A stretch of DNA of 16,999 bases from JBBIWA01 sp037439425 (GCA_037439425.1 JBBIWA010000102.1:1-16999), one strand, 5' to 3'. Shown: positions 6,668-16,484, counted from the first letter of the stretch. Notes: generated from the letters alone by a model not told the origin. Made by a program: numbers and translations.

Positions 6668-9600
6668 ATGAACCGACGCCGTTTCCTTCAAGCAGCAACT
6701 GCAATGGGATTCGGAGCTTTAATCTCCAGCGCGACAAGGTCCTGGGGCATCGAAACCATCAACAACCCTCTGGAGTACTATCCGGCCCGCGATTGGGAAG
6801 AGGCCTACCGCGATCTCTTCAAAGCCGACGATTCTTTCGTCTTCCTCTGCGCCCCGAACGATACGCACAACTGTCTGCTGCGCGCTTACGTGCGCAACGG
6901 CGTGATCACGCGCATCGGGCCGACGATGCGATATGGCGAAGCGACCGACCTGCTGGGCAATAAGACCTCCCATCGCTGGGATCCGCGCTGCTGTCAAAAA
7001 GGGTTGGCTTTGACACGTCGTTTCTATGGTGATCGGCGCGTGCGCTATCCGATGATCCGCAAAGGATTCAAGCAGTGGGTCGAGAAAGGCTTCCCCAGGG
7101 ACAAAGACGGTCGCCCGCCTCAGGAGTATTTCCGGCGCGGCTGGGACGGTTGGGAGAAAATAAGCTGGGACGAAGCGGCAGAAATCGTCGCCAAGACCTT
7201 GTACGACATTGCTGCTACTTATTCAGGAGAAGAAGGCGCGCGCAAATTGGCTGCCCAGCACTACGAAAAAGAATCCATCGAAGCGATGCGCGGCGCAGGG
7301 ACTCAAGCGTTGAAGTTTCGCGGCGGCATGCCGCTGTTGGGCGTGACGCGCGTGATGGCACTTTATCGTCTGGCGGGCTCGCTGGCCTTGATGGATGCGC
7401 GTCTTCGCAATGTCGGGCCTGATCAAGCGCTCGGCGGGCGCGGCTGGGACAATTATTCCTGGCATACGGACCTGCCTCCGGGCCATACCATGGTGACCGG
7501 GACTCAGACCGTCGAGTTTGATCTTCATTCGGTCGAAAGGGCCAAGCTCGTGCTGGTCTGGGGCATGAACTGGATCACGACCAAGATGCCTGACTCGCAC
7601 TGGTTGACTGAAGCGCGGATCAAAGGCACCAAGATCGTCGTCATTGCTTGCGAATACAGCGCCACGGCCAATAAAGGCGATGAGGTGATCGTAGTGCGGC
7701 CTGGGACTACGCCAGCTCTGGCCCTGGGACTGTGCCACGTGCTGATCAAAGAGAAGCTCTACGATGAGCAGTTCGTCAAACGCTTTACGGACCTGCCGCT
7801 CTTGGTGCGCATGGATACGTTGAAGTTGTTGCGCGCTTCCGATCTTCACACCCCGGCGCCGCTAGCGCATCTGAGTAACTTCACCAGAGTGCTTCAGAAA
7901 GGTGAAACTCCGCCACCGCCAGGTGCGCAGCAGGAACAGTACATTCCGGCTGCGTTGCGCGAGCAATGGGGCGATGCGGTTGTATGGGACAGGCGTCGCC
8001 AGGCCGCTGCTCCCTTGACGCGCGATATGGTCGGCAAGTATTTCGATCAGGCGAAGCTCGATCCGCAACTCGAAGGCGAAGTCGAAGTGACGCTCCTGGA
8101 TGGGAAGAGAGTCAAGTGCCGTCCCGTCTTTGATCTGATCAAGCAGTACATCTTGGACAACTTCTCACCTGACGCCACAGCGGAGATGACCTGGGCGCCT
8201 AAAGAGGCGATCGAGAAGTTAGCGCGTGAGATCGCCGCGGCCAATAGCAAGACGCTCTTCGCTGTCGGTATGGGGCCGAATCAGTTCTTCAATAATGATC
8301 TTAAGGACCGCACGCAGTTCTTGCTGGCAGCATTGACCAACAACATCGGCCATATCGGCGGCAACATCGGCAGCTATGCGGGCAACTATCGCATCGCGCT
8401 CTTCAATGGCCTGCCGCAGTACATGATGGAGAATCCCTTCGATATTGAGCTGGACCCCGAGAAACCTGCGCGGGTGAAGCAATACTGGCGGCCTGAATCA
8501 GCGCATTATTACAACCACGAAGACCATCCGCTCAAGGTAGGCAATCGTATCTTCACCGGTAAGAGCCATATGCCAACGCCGACCAAGTCGCTCTGGTTTG
8601 CCAACGCCAATTCGATCCTGGGCAATGTCAAATGGCACTACAACGTGGTCAACAATGTGCTCCCCAAGATCGAGATGATCGCAGTCAATGAATGGTGGTG
8701 GTCAACTTCGTGTGAGTATGCCGATATAGTCTTCGCCATTGATTCCTGGGCGGAGATGAAAAATCCTGACATGACTGCTTCGGTAACCAATCCATTTCTG
8801 CAAGTCTTCCCGCGCACCCCCCTGCCGCGCATCTTCGATACTCGCGGCGATGGTGAGGTCGTCGCCCTGGTGGCCGACAAGCTGGCCGATCTTACTGGCG
8901 ATCAGCGCTTCCGCGATTACACCAAATTCTTACGCGAAGGGCGTGCCGATGTCTATCTGCAGCGGATTCTCAATGCCAGCTCGGCAACCAAGGGATACAA
9001 GATCGCAGAGCTGGAAGCGAAAGCTAAAGAGGGCATCCCGGCATTGATGATGACGCGTACTTCTCCGCGCAACGGCGGGTATGAACAGACGCAGGATTCC
9101 AAGCCCTGGTACACCCGAACCGGCAGACTTGAATTCTACCGCGATGAAGACGAGTTCATCACGGCGGGAGAGAACCTTCCGGTCTATCGCGAACCAGTTG
9201 ATTCGACCTTTTATGAGCCGAATGTGATCGTGGGTGCGCCGCACCCTTGCTTCAGGCACGAGGCGCCGTCGGTTTACGGTTTGGATGAGGATGATCTCTC
9301 TTGCGAAACCCGCCAGGTGCGCAACATCGTCAAGCCCTGGAGCGAAGTCGCGCGGACCGAGCATCCGCTGGCCAAAGACGGTTATCGTTTCATCTTCCAT
9401 ACCCCGAAGTATCGTCACGGTTCACACACCACGCCGATTGATACCGATATGGTAGCGGTCCTCTTCGGCCCGTTCGGCGATCTGTATCGCCACGACCAGC
9501 GCATGCCATTTGTGACCGAAGGCTATGTGGACATTAATCCGGAGGACGCTAAAGAGCTTGGGATCGAAGACGGCGATTACGTTTGGATTGATTCTGATCC

Positions 9601-10108
9601 TTCGGATCGGCCTTATCGCGGCTGGAAGAAAGGCGACCCGGCTTACGAAGTGGCGCGCCTGCTGTGCCGCGCGCGTTACTATCCGGGCACTCCACGCGGG
9701 GTCACTCGCATGTGGTTCAACATGTATGCCGCTACTCCGGGCAGCGTCAAAGGCGCGAAAGAGCGCCAGGATGGTCTGGCGAAAAATCCTGAGACCAACT
9801 ATCAGGCGATGTTCCGTCAAGGCAGTCATCAGAGCGCGACGCGCGGATGGTTGAAGCCGACGCTGATGACCGATTCGCTCTCGCGCAAAGAGCTGATGGG
9901 GCATCTCATGGGCCAGGGCTTCCTGCCCGATTCGCATTGCCCGACTGGCGCGCCGCGTGAAGCGATCGTCAAGATCACCAAAGCAGAGCCGGGCGGAATC
10001 GGCGGCAAAGGACTATGGCGACCGGCACAGTTGGGTCTGCGCCCTGGATATGAAAGCGAAGCGTTGAAGAAATACCTCAATGGCGAATTCACCGAGCAGA
10101 AAGGATAA
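6668..10108 (+). CDS. nxrA: NXR/Nar-like molybdopterin oxidoreductase alpha subunit, Tat-exported
   Basis: Catalytic subunit (1146 aa) of a type II DMSO-reductase family enzyme, with bis-MGD molybdenum and one [4Fe-4S] cluster. The N-terminus MNRRRFLQ plus a hydrophobic stretch to about 27 is a Tat signal, so folding is cytoplasmic and function periplasmic. Predicted FS0 cluster ligands are C61, D65, C69 and C109, in the register of the H/C-x3-C-x3-C...C motif but with Asp at the second place. D285, just before VWGMN at 297-301, aligns with the Asp that ligates Mo in NarG. Length and text closely resemble, from memory, the NxrA of Nitrospira and anammox bacteria (about 1,150 aa). Substrate is therefore most likely nitrite/nitrate, but related enzymes act on chlorate, selenate, dimethyl sulfide and ethylbenzene. 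The beta gene follows after 2 bases. The family is sure, the NXR-like clade likely, and the direction of reaction unknown. Confidence 0.85.
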   Translation: MNRRRFLQAATAMGFGALISSATRSWGIETINNPLEYYPARDWEEAYRDLFKADDSFVFLCAPNDTHNCLLRAYVRNGVITRIGPTMRYGEATDLLGNKTSHRWDPRCCQKGLALTRRFYGDRRVRYPMIRKGFKQWVEKGFPRDKDGRPPQEYFRRGWDGWEKISWDEAAEIVAKTLYDIAATYSGEEGARKLAAQHYEKESIEAMRGAGTQALKFRGGMPLLGVTRVMALYRLAGSLALMDARLRNVGPDQALGGRGWDNYSWHTDLPPGHTMVTGTQTVEFDLHSVERAKLVLVWGMNWITTKMPDSHWLTEARIKGTKIVVIACEYSATANKGDEVIVVRPGTTPALALGLCHVLIKEKLYDEQFVKRFTDLPLLVRMDTLKLLRASDLHTPAPLAHLSNFTRVLQKGETPPPPGAQQEQYIPAALREQWGDAVVWDRRRQAAAPLTRDMVGKYFDQAKLDPQLEGEVEVTLLDGKRVKCRPVFDLIKQYILDNFSPDATAEMTWAPKEAIEKLAREIAAANSKTLFAVGMGPNQFFNNDLKDRTQFLLAALTNNIGHIGGNIGSYAGNYRIALFNGLPQYMMENPFDIELDPEKPARVKQYWRPESAHYYNHEDHPLKVGNRIFTGKSHMPTPTKSLWFANANSILGNVKWHYNVVNNVLPKIEMIAVNEWWWSTSCEYADIVFAIDSWAEMKNPDMTASVTNPFLQVFPRTPLPRIFDTRGDGEVVALVADKLADLTGDQRFRDYTKFLREGRADVYLQRILNASSATKGYKIAELEAKAKEGIPALMMTRTSPRNGGYEQTQDSKPWYTRTGRLEFYRDEDEFITAGENLPVYREPVDSTFYEPNVIVGAPHPCFRHEAPSVYGLDEDDLSCETRQVRNIVKPWSEVARTEHPLAKDGYRFIFHTPKYRHGSHTTPIDTDMVAVLFGPFGDLYRHDQRMPFVTEGYVDINPEDAKELGIEDGDYVWIDSDPSDRPYRGWKKGDPAYEVARLLCRARYYPGTPRGVTRMWFNMYAATPGSVKGAKERQDGLAKNPETNYQAMFRQGSHQSATRGWLKPTLMTDSLSRKELMGHLMGQGFLPDSHCPTGAPREAIVKITKAEPGGIGGKGLWRPAQLGLRPGYESEALKKYLNGEFTEQKG

Positions 10109-10110
10109 CT

Positions 10111-11238
<1,128 letters not shown>

Positions 11239-11241
11239 GGC

Positions 11242-11267
11242 CTGGGTAGGCACGCTTCCAGCGTGCC
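11242..11267. repeat. REP-like palindrome, copy 1
   Basis: GGCACGCT-TCC-AGCGTGCC at 11249-11267 is a perfect 8-bp stem with a 3-base loop. The 25 bases 11242-11266 match 16383-16407 with only two differences, so this is a dispersed repeat unit and not just a local hairpin. It follows the beta stop by 3 bases and could also attenuate transcription into the gamma gene, though no U-tract follows. Confidence 0.75.
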
Positions 11268-11336
11268 CTCCTCGCATTCTGGCTTCAGAAATGTACAAAC
11301 GTTCATGAGGCCAGCAAGCAAGATGCGTGCGCTCCC

Positions 11337-11345
11337 AGGAGAGAG
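11337..11345 (+). promoter_or_regulatory. Ribosome binding site deciding the gamma start
   Basis: AGGAGAGAG ends 8 bases before the ATG at 11354. It selects that ATG over a GTG at 11327, which would add nine polar residues in front of an otherwise typical lipoprotein signal. Confidence 0.7.
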
Positions 11346-11353
11346 TGAGCGAT

Positions 11354-12220
11354 ATGAACAGAAAACTGCTCTTCATTGCCATCATAACCGCCATCCATCT
11401 TGCTTCCTGCGGCGGACCAGTCATCAACACGCAGGAAGTCGTAGCCAGTAAGATCAGCCAGGAGCTGCCGCGAGAGGATCCGAACTCCAGACTCTGGAAC
11501 CGCGTCTCAGAGTATCCGGCAAAGTTGATGGTGCAGGATGTGGCTGAACCCAAATTGACCGAGCCAGGCGTGGAGCTGGTGCGCGTGCGCGCGATGCACA
11601 ACGGAAGCTGGGTGGTCTTTCGCCTGGAGTGGGAAGATAAAAGTCAAAGCATCATTCCTGAACCAGGCAAGGGATCTGATGCAGCCGCTCTTCAGTTTCC
11701 GCTGCAAGCAGGCATAGAGGTTCCCGATGCAGCGATGGGTGAAAAGGGCAAAGGCGTAGACATCTGGTTTTGGAAGTCGGTCTGGCAAGATGATCTGGAG
11801 CGTGTCAAACAAGGCAGGGGCGATCGCATCACCTCTCTTTACCCGAATGCGACGACGGATCACTATCCCTATGAAGCCAATCCCGGAGCGAGAGCGGAGA
11901 TGGAGAGGCGCTACGCTCCGGCGCGCGCCTCAGGTAATCCGATCATAGTCAATGGTTCGCCGGTGCAGGTGTTGGTAGCCGAAGGCTTCGGTAACGTTTC
12001 GCCCGCGCCAGTACAAGAAGGCAGCGGTCGCGGCATCTGGAGAGATGGACGCTGGCTGACCACGATTGCTCGCCCTTTGAGTCCTGGTCAAGGTCTGGAC
12101 ACTTTAGAAATAGGCAAGAAGACTTACATTGCATTCGCAATCTGGGATGGCGCAGCAGGGCACACCGGTTCGCGCAAGATGCGTTCCGGCTGGGTACCCC
12201 TCGTCTTGGAGGAGAAATGA
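11354..12220 (+). CDS. Gamma subunit: lipoprotein with ethylbenzene dehydrogenase-like haem b domain
   Basis: Predicted haem b electron-transfer subunit (288 aa from the ATG) that takes electrons from, or gives them to, the beta Fe-S chain in the periplasm. The signal MNRKLLFIAI... ends in the lipobox L16-A-S-C19, so the mature protein should be lipidated at C19. The residues after it are Gly-Gly, with no Asp retention signal. The body resembles the gamma subunits of ethylbenzene, dimethyl sulfide and selenate enzymes and the NxrC candidates of Nitrospira. By analogy with the Met/Lys ligands of EbdC, candidate haem ligands are M81 (RAMHNGS) and K275 (GSRKMRSGW). It follows beta after a 115-base gap with a palindrome and overlaps the next gene by 4 bases (ATGA). 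No membrane helix is seen beyond the signal, so the enzyme would be lipid-tethered. Family identification is good; ligands are inferred. Confidence 0.8.
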   Translation: MNRKLLFIAIITAIHLASCGGPVINTQEVVASKISQELPREDPNSRLWNRVSEYPAKLMVQDVAEPKLTEPGVELVRVRAMHNGSWVVFRLEWEDKSQSIIPEPGKGSDAAALQFPLQAGIEVPDAAMGEKGKGVDIWFWKSVWQDDLERVKQGRGDRITSLYPNATTDHYPYEANPGARAEMERRYAPARASGNPIIVNGSPVQVLVAEGFGNVSPAPVQEGSGRGIWRDGRWLTTIARPLSPGQGLDTLEIGKKTYIAFAIWDGAAGHTGSRKMRSGWVPLVLEEK

Positions 12221-14358
12221 ACACAGTTCAGGAATGGTTAAGCACAGCAGCAGGCTGGCGCTACGCCTCGCTGCTTTTTCAATCGCCCACGCCTGAGGCA
12301 CACTCTGATCTGCGAGCCCTGGTAGCAGAATTGCCTGAAGAGTTTCGCCCTTCGGCGCAAGAGCTATCAGCCATTCCATTGGATGAATGGAAGACGGAGT
12401 ATCACCGCACGCTGGGGCCGGGCGGTTGTCCTGTGTGCGAATCTTCGTATGACGATAATGCACTGGCTGGTCGAGGCCCGTTGCTTGCTGAGATCGCAGG
12501 CTTTTATCAAGCCTTTGCTTATCGTCCTGATTCAGAGACGCGAGAAACACCAGATCATCTGTCGGTCGAGCTAGGGTTCCTTTCCTATCTGGCATTGAAG
12601 ATTGCCTTTGCTATCTCTGAAGAGAGACCCGAGCAAGGGCAGATCGCAGAAGAGGCGTACTGGCATTTTCTGGAGGTGCATCCACTCTTCTGGTTAGGGC
12701 GCGTAGGCGAAAGGATCAAGCAGAGCGGATCGGCGTTTTACAACGCAGCCACAAATTGGCTGGGCGCCTGGACGCAGCGACAAATCTCACGCGCGCCGAC
12801 AACAGCAAGTCAGATGATAGCGGTAAGCTTAAAACAAGCGCAGCGATTGGTGGTGGCCCTGCTCGGCATCATGTTAAGTCTGGCAAACATAACCGCACTC
12901 GCACAACAATCAACCCCCGCTTCAACTCCTGTGCAAACCGCAGCTTCAACGCCAAAGCCTGCGCCCACACCGCAAGCGATCAAGATCGGCAGCGTGACTT
13001 TTTCGGGCAGTTTGCGCGCGCGCGCCGAGAATTGGAATTGGTTTGAGACCACGGCGGCGGATGGCAGTTACACTTTCGGCGCACTGCTGCTCAGGCTGGC
13101 GCTCAGCCAACAGAAAGAGAAATTCGATTGGCAAATAGAAGGCGCCTTTCCCTTGCTGATCGAGTTGCCCAAGAACGCCATTGCGCCCGCGCCACAAGGG
13201 CAACTGGGTTTAGGCGCGTCATATTTCGCTGCCAATGGGCAACAGGATGCGAGTGCGATTCTCAAACAAGCCTTCGTGCGTTTCAAAGGTCTCGGTGGTG
13301 ATGGGCCGAGCAGCTTACGCCTGGGTCGCTTTGAATTCGCTGAGGGGGCGGAAACTTCGCCCGCCGATGCGACGCTTCAGACGCTCAAGCGCGATCACAT
13401 CGCGCAGCGGTTGATCGGCACTTTCGGTTTTTCGCACGTCGGGCGCAGCTTCGATGGAGTGCAGTATGTGCGCAACACGAAAGCTTCCAACCTCACTCTG
13501 GTCGCCGCGCGCCCAACCGAAGGCGTCTTTCAATTGCGCAGTCTATATGAGTTGGACATAGATTTTTATTACGGCGCCTTCACCCGCCAGTTGTCGGGCA
13601 AGCGAGCCAACGGCGAAGCGCGCGTCTTTACCGTGCATTATCACGATGGTCGCCGGGTGGCAAAGACCGACAACCGGCCTGTAGCAATTCGCCAAGCCGA
13701 TACAGACAAGATTCGCTTGACCACCATTGGCGGCCATTACCTCGGCGCGCTCAAAGCTGGAGCGGGCACAGCAGATCTATTGCTATGGGGAGTTGGACAG
13801 TTCGGAGATTGGGGCGCTCTGGATCATCACGCTGGCGCGATTGCCGTCGAAGCAGGCTATCAATTCAACGCAAAGTGGAAACCCTGGTTGCGCGCCGGTT
13901 ACTTCCGCAGCAGTGGTGATAGCAATCCGAACGATGGCGATCACACTACCTTCTTTCAAATGTTGCCTACGCCGCGCATCTACGCGCGCTTCCCGTTCTA
14001 CAACCTGATGAACAACGAGGACGGGTTCGTACAATTGAGGCTCAAACCGCAGGCGAAGTTGTCACTTCGTTCTGACGCGCGCTACCTGCGACTTAGCAAC
14101 GAAAATGATCTCTGGTACGTGGGCGGCGGAGCCTTCCAGAAGGGAACGTTTGGTTACCTCGGGCGTCCAAGCGGCGGTAAGAAGAGTCTGGGCCTGCTCC
14201 TGGACCTGAGTGTTGACTACCATCTGACCCAAACTACATCGTTGACTCTATACCTCAGCGGTGTGCGCGGTGGTGAAGTGCCAGCCAGCCTCTATCCGCA
14301 GGGTGGCCCTCGTCCCGCAGCTCGTTTCTTTTATTTCGAACTCACACAGCGCTTCTAA
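12217..14358 (+). CDS. TorD/NarJ-type chaperone joined in frame to outer-membrane beta-barrel protein
   Basis: One open frame of 713 codons with two unlike parts. Residues 1-199 look like a cytoplasmic molybdoenzyme maturation chaperone of the TorD/NarJ type: mostly helical, with LGPGGCPVCESSY (66-78; C71 and C74) and PDHLSVELGFL (112-122). It would load cofactor into alpha before Tat export. From M200 the sequence becomes a Sec signal peptide (K206, R210, hydrophobic 211-222, ALA near 227-229), a Pro/Thr-rich linker (232-254), and then an alternating-pattern barrel domain ending in Phe, as OMP barrels do. It is similar in style to alginate-export-type porins. The start overlaps the gamma stop (ATGA), with GGAGGAGAA at 12208-12216. 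A buried signal peptide makes a single working polypeptide doubtful: two proteins, or a base error near the junction, are alternatives. Confidence 0.8.
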   Translation: MNTVQEWLSTAAGWRYASLLFQSPTPEAHSDLRALVAELPEEFRPSAQELSAIPLDEWKTEYHRTLGPGGCPVCESSYDDNALAGRGPLLAEIAGFYQAFAYRPDSETRETPDHLSVELGFLSYLALKIAFAISEERPEQGQIAEEAYWHFLEVHPLFWLGRVGERIKQSGSAFYNAATNWLGAWTQRQISRAPTTASQMIAVSLKQAQRLVVALLGIMLSLANITALAQQSTPASTPVQTAASTPKPAPTPQAIKIGSVTFSGSLRARAENWNWFETTAADGSYTFGALLLRLALSQQKEKFDWQIEGAFPLLIELPKNAIAPAPQGQLGLGASYFAANGQQDASAILKQAFVRFKGLGGDGPSSLRLGRFEFAEGAETSPADATLQTLKRDHIAQRLIGTFGFSHVGRSFDGVQYVRNTKASNLTLVAARPTEGVFQLRSLYELDIDFYYGAFTRQLSGKRANGEARVFTVHYHDGRRVAKTDNRPVAIRQADTDKIRLTTIGGHYLGALKAGAGTADLLLWGVGQFGDWGALDHHAGAIAVEAGYQFNAKWKPWLRAGYFRSSGDSNPNDGDHTTFFQMLPTPRIYARFPFYNLMNNEDGFVQLRLKPQAKLSLRSDARYLRLSNENDLWYVGGGAFQKGTFGYLGRPSGGKKSLGLLLDLSVDYHLTQTTSLTLYLSGVRGGEVPASLYPQGGPRPAARFFYFELTQRF
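12814..14358 (+). other. Possible separately translated outer-membrane porin (internal start at M200)
   Basis: ATG at 12814 would give a 514-residue protein with a proper Sec signal, Pro/Thr linker and beta-barrel with terminal Phe. The bases ATGATAG at 12814-12820 contain tandem stops TGA TAG in the +1 frame. A single-base shift in the last chaperone codons would therefore end the chaperone at a classic ATGA overlap. No strong Shine-Dalgarno precedes 12814, so translational coupling would be needed. The barrel could admit nitrite, nitrate or another anion to the periplasmic enzyme, but this is only contextual. Confidence 0.5.
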
Positions 14359-14407
14359 AAGCGAAGCTCGCAGGCCGCTCACAGTAGTTTTCTAAGAGCC
14401 CCCATTT

Positions 14408-16084
14408 TCAATTCTCCCGTGTCAGCTTGCGCCCCGGTCCATAAAGCACCTGGCCTGGGCGAGCCCCGGTATGCTGGCCGTGGTCAATCACGATCTGGCC
14501 ATTGACCAGTACATAATCAATCCCTTCAGGGGAAAGTAGCGGCTCGCTAAAAGTTGCCCGATCTTGCAACTTCTCGTAATCAAAGATCACTACATCAGCC
14601 CAGCATCCTTCCTTGATCAATCCGCGATGAGGAAGCCGCATGCGAGTGGCAGGCCAGGAGGTCATCTTGCGAATCGCTTCTTCGAGCGTGAGCACTCCCT
14701 TTTCGCGCACGTAGCGCGCAATCAGCCGCGGGAAATTCCCGTAAGCTCGTGGATGAGGCAGCCCAATGGCATCCTGCATGCCAGGCGCCAGCGCCGCTCC
14801 AGCATCGCTGCCGATGCTGGTCCAGGGGAAGCGCAACGCTGTCTCTATGTCCTGTTCGCTCATCATGTGATAGATCGCCGTCACTCGCCCCTGACCCTGC
14901 GCAACCAGATCGAAGGCCGTATCGGCCGGGTCTTTCCCGAGTTCTTTAGCGATCTGGCTGATGCTCTTGCCCACGAAGCGAGCGTTGTCAGGATTGCGCG
15001 CATTGGCCAGCACAATGCCATCCCATCCACCAGTGGCTTCGACGATATTCCACCATCCGGGCGAACCGGTCGCGATCTCCCGTTTGAGGCGAGCACGAAT
15101 TTCCGGATCGGCCAGTCGCTTAAGCAGCGCTTCGCGCCCGCCTTCGTGCGCCCACGACGGGATTGTAGCTTCCAGTCCCGTCCCGCCTGCCGTATATAAA
15201 TACAGATCGGCGGCCACGTCCACGCCGCGTTCCCTCGCCTGCTGAATCTTCTTTCCGGCTTCGATCATCAATTTGCCCCAGCCCGGTTTGTAGGCGGCCT
15301 TGAGGTGAAAGACCTCCACCGGCAACCCGGCCTTCTCTCCGATTTCTATGGCCTCTTCGAGGGCAGAGATTAACTCTTTGCCTTCGCCTCGAATATGGCT
15401 AGCGTAGATGCCGCCGTATTGGGCGGCGACTTTCGCAAGCTCAATCAATTCTCTGGTCGTGGCGTAGCTGCTCGGCGGATAGATCAGCGCCGTCGTCACG
15501 CCCAGCGCGCCTGCTTTCATGGCTGTTTCGATAATCGCCTTCATGCGAGTCAACTCTTCTGGGGTTGGTTCCCTCCACTGCATGCCCAGCACTGCCAGGC
15601 GAGCTTGCGTGGCGCTGAAGTAAGTGCCGAAGTTGAGGCTGATGCCATTCTTCTCCAGGTTGGCGAAGTACTCAGCCACCTCTTCGGCAGGCACAGGAGT
15701 GCCACCTTCGCCTGCAATCGCGGTAGTCACCCCCATCCGCAGTTTGTTTTCGGCCAGACCGTGACGCATCAATGCACCGCCCGATTGATCCATCATATCG
15801 ATCCAGCCCGGCGAGACGTAGCGGCCTTGCGCGTCAATCTCCCGGCGCCCCTTGCCTTCGACTTTGCCGATTTCGACGAAACGACCATCACGAATAGCTA
15901 CGTCGGCGATGATCCACGGATTGCCTGCGCCATCGAGCACACGGCCATTGCGGATCACAACATCGTATGGGGTTTCACTGGTTGTGCCAGCAGCCTGTGC
16001 TTGCGCTGTGCCAGGCAGGCACCAGAGGTTGAGCGCCAGCAGCAAGGCCAGAATGTAGAAGCGACAGTCACGCAGCTTGAGCAT
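14408..16084 (-). CDS. Secreted amidohydrolase, N-acyl-D-amino-acid deacylase type, altered metal site
   Basis: Amidohydrolase-superfamily protein (558 aa) of the D-aminoacylase/dihydroorotase-like type. A signal peptide runs to about residue 31 (hydrophobic 10-22, then GTAQAQA), so it is exported. The N-terminal small beta domain (VIRNGRVLDGAGNP, 43-56) and TIM-barrel features are clear: H230, H260 and D427 match expected metal or catalytic positions, and the C-terminal WADVVIFD (495-502) is typical. The usual first-strand D-x-H-x-H motif reads D96-M-M98-D-Q100, and the Cys ligand of classical D-aminoacylases is Glu126 (in GEGG). Activity may therefore use a reduced or different metal site. 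GAGGAG at 16093-16098 precedes the start. It is convergent with the porin end, only 49 bases away, and not evidently part of the respiratory system. Substrate is unknown. Confidence 0.88.
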   Translation of the reverse strand: MLKLRDCRFYILALLLALNLWCLPGTAQAQAAGTTSETPYDVVIRNGRVLDGAGNPWIIADVAIRDGRFVEIGKVEGKGRREIDAQGRYVSPGWIDMMDQSGGALMRHGLAENKLRMGVTTAIAGEGGTPVPAEEVAEYFANLEKNGISLNFGTYFSATQARLAVLGMQWREPTPEELTRMKAIIETAMKAGALGVTTALIYPPSSYATTRELIELAKVAAQYGGIYASHIRGEGKELISALEEAIEIGEKAGLPVEVFHLKAAYKPGWGKLMIEAGKKIQQARERGVDVAADLYLYTAGGTGLEATIPSWAHEGGREALLKRLADPEIRARLKREIATGSPGWWNIVEATGGWDGIVLANARNPDNARFVGKSISQIAKELGKDPADTAFDLVAQGQGRVTAIYHMMSEQDIETALRFPWTSIGSDAGAALAPGMQDAIGLPHPRAYGNFPRLIARYVREKGVLTLEEAIRKMTSWPATRMRLPHRGLIKEGCWADVVIFDYEKLQDRATFSEPLLSPEGIDYVLVNGQIVIDHGQHTGARPGQVLYGPGRKLTREN

Positions 16085-16382
16085 GGTTTTTTCTCCTCAA
16101 TGTTGAGTCAAAGGTAAAGAGAGCTTGCATACTGGGTTTGACTGATAGAGGGAGCAATAAAACGCCTCCACCACATTTTTGTCAACCTTTGAAGCCGCAA
16201 ATTCACCATAGGGTGGAGGATTAAACTGGTGAGGCTTATGTAACCGGCCTGGATATTGGCGAAACTTCGTCCGTTTTCAGATAATCAGCTTTGCTCCCTT
16301 GAGTAACCCCTGCCGCTGCTCTCCACGCTGAGAGAGTGTGCAGACCTGGTGCTGCAGTTTCCAGTGATGGAAGGATGAAAAA

Positions 16383-16407
16383 CTGGGTACGCACGCTTCT
16401 AGCGTGC
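16383..16407. repeat. REP-like palindrome, copy 2
   Basis: GCACGCT-TCT-AGCGTGC (16391-16407) is a 7-bp stem. Together with the preceding CTGGGTAC it matches 11242-11266 at 23 of 25 positions. Confidence 0.75.
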
Positions 16408-16437
16408 TTGCAGCAGCAGCGCGCCGGATGAAACCGA

Positions 16438-16454
16438 GCACGCCTCCAGCGTGC
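16438..16454. repeat. REP-like palindrome, copy 3 (divergent)
   Basis: GCACGC-CTCCA-GCGTGC, a 6-bp stem with the same arms as copies 1 and 2 but without the flanking CTGGGTA. It lies 30 bases after copy 2, suggesting a paired arrangement. Confidence 0.65.
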
Positions 16455-16484
16455 CTGCCCAAAGGTTCTCCGCAGGAGAAAGTC

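Noticed and set aside
14350..14367. Short hairpins at the porin stop codon (CGCTT/AAGCG or GCTTC/GAAGC) as a terminator between convergent genes
   Set aside because: Five-base stems, overlapping the coding end, with no U-tract on either strand.
16099..16185. Weak -35/-10 pair upstream of the minus-strand amidohydrolase
   Set aside because: TTGCTC and CAGTAT with 17-base spacing match the consensus at only about half of positions.
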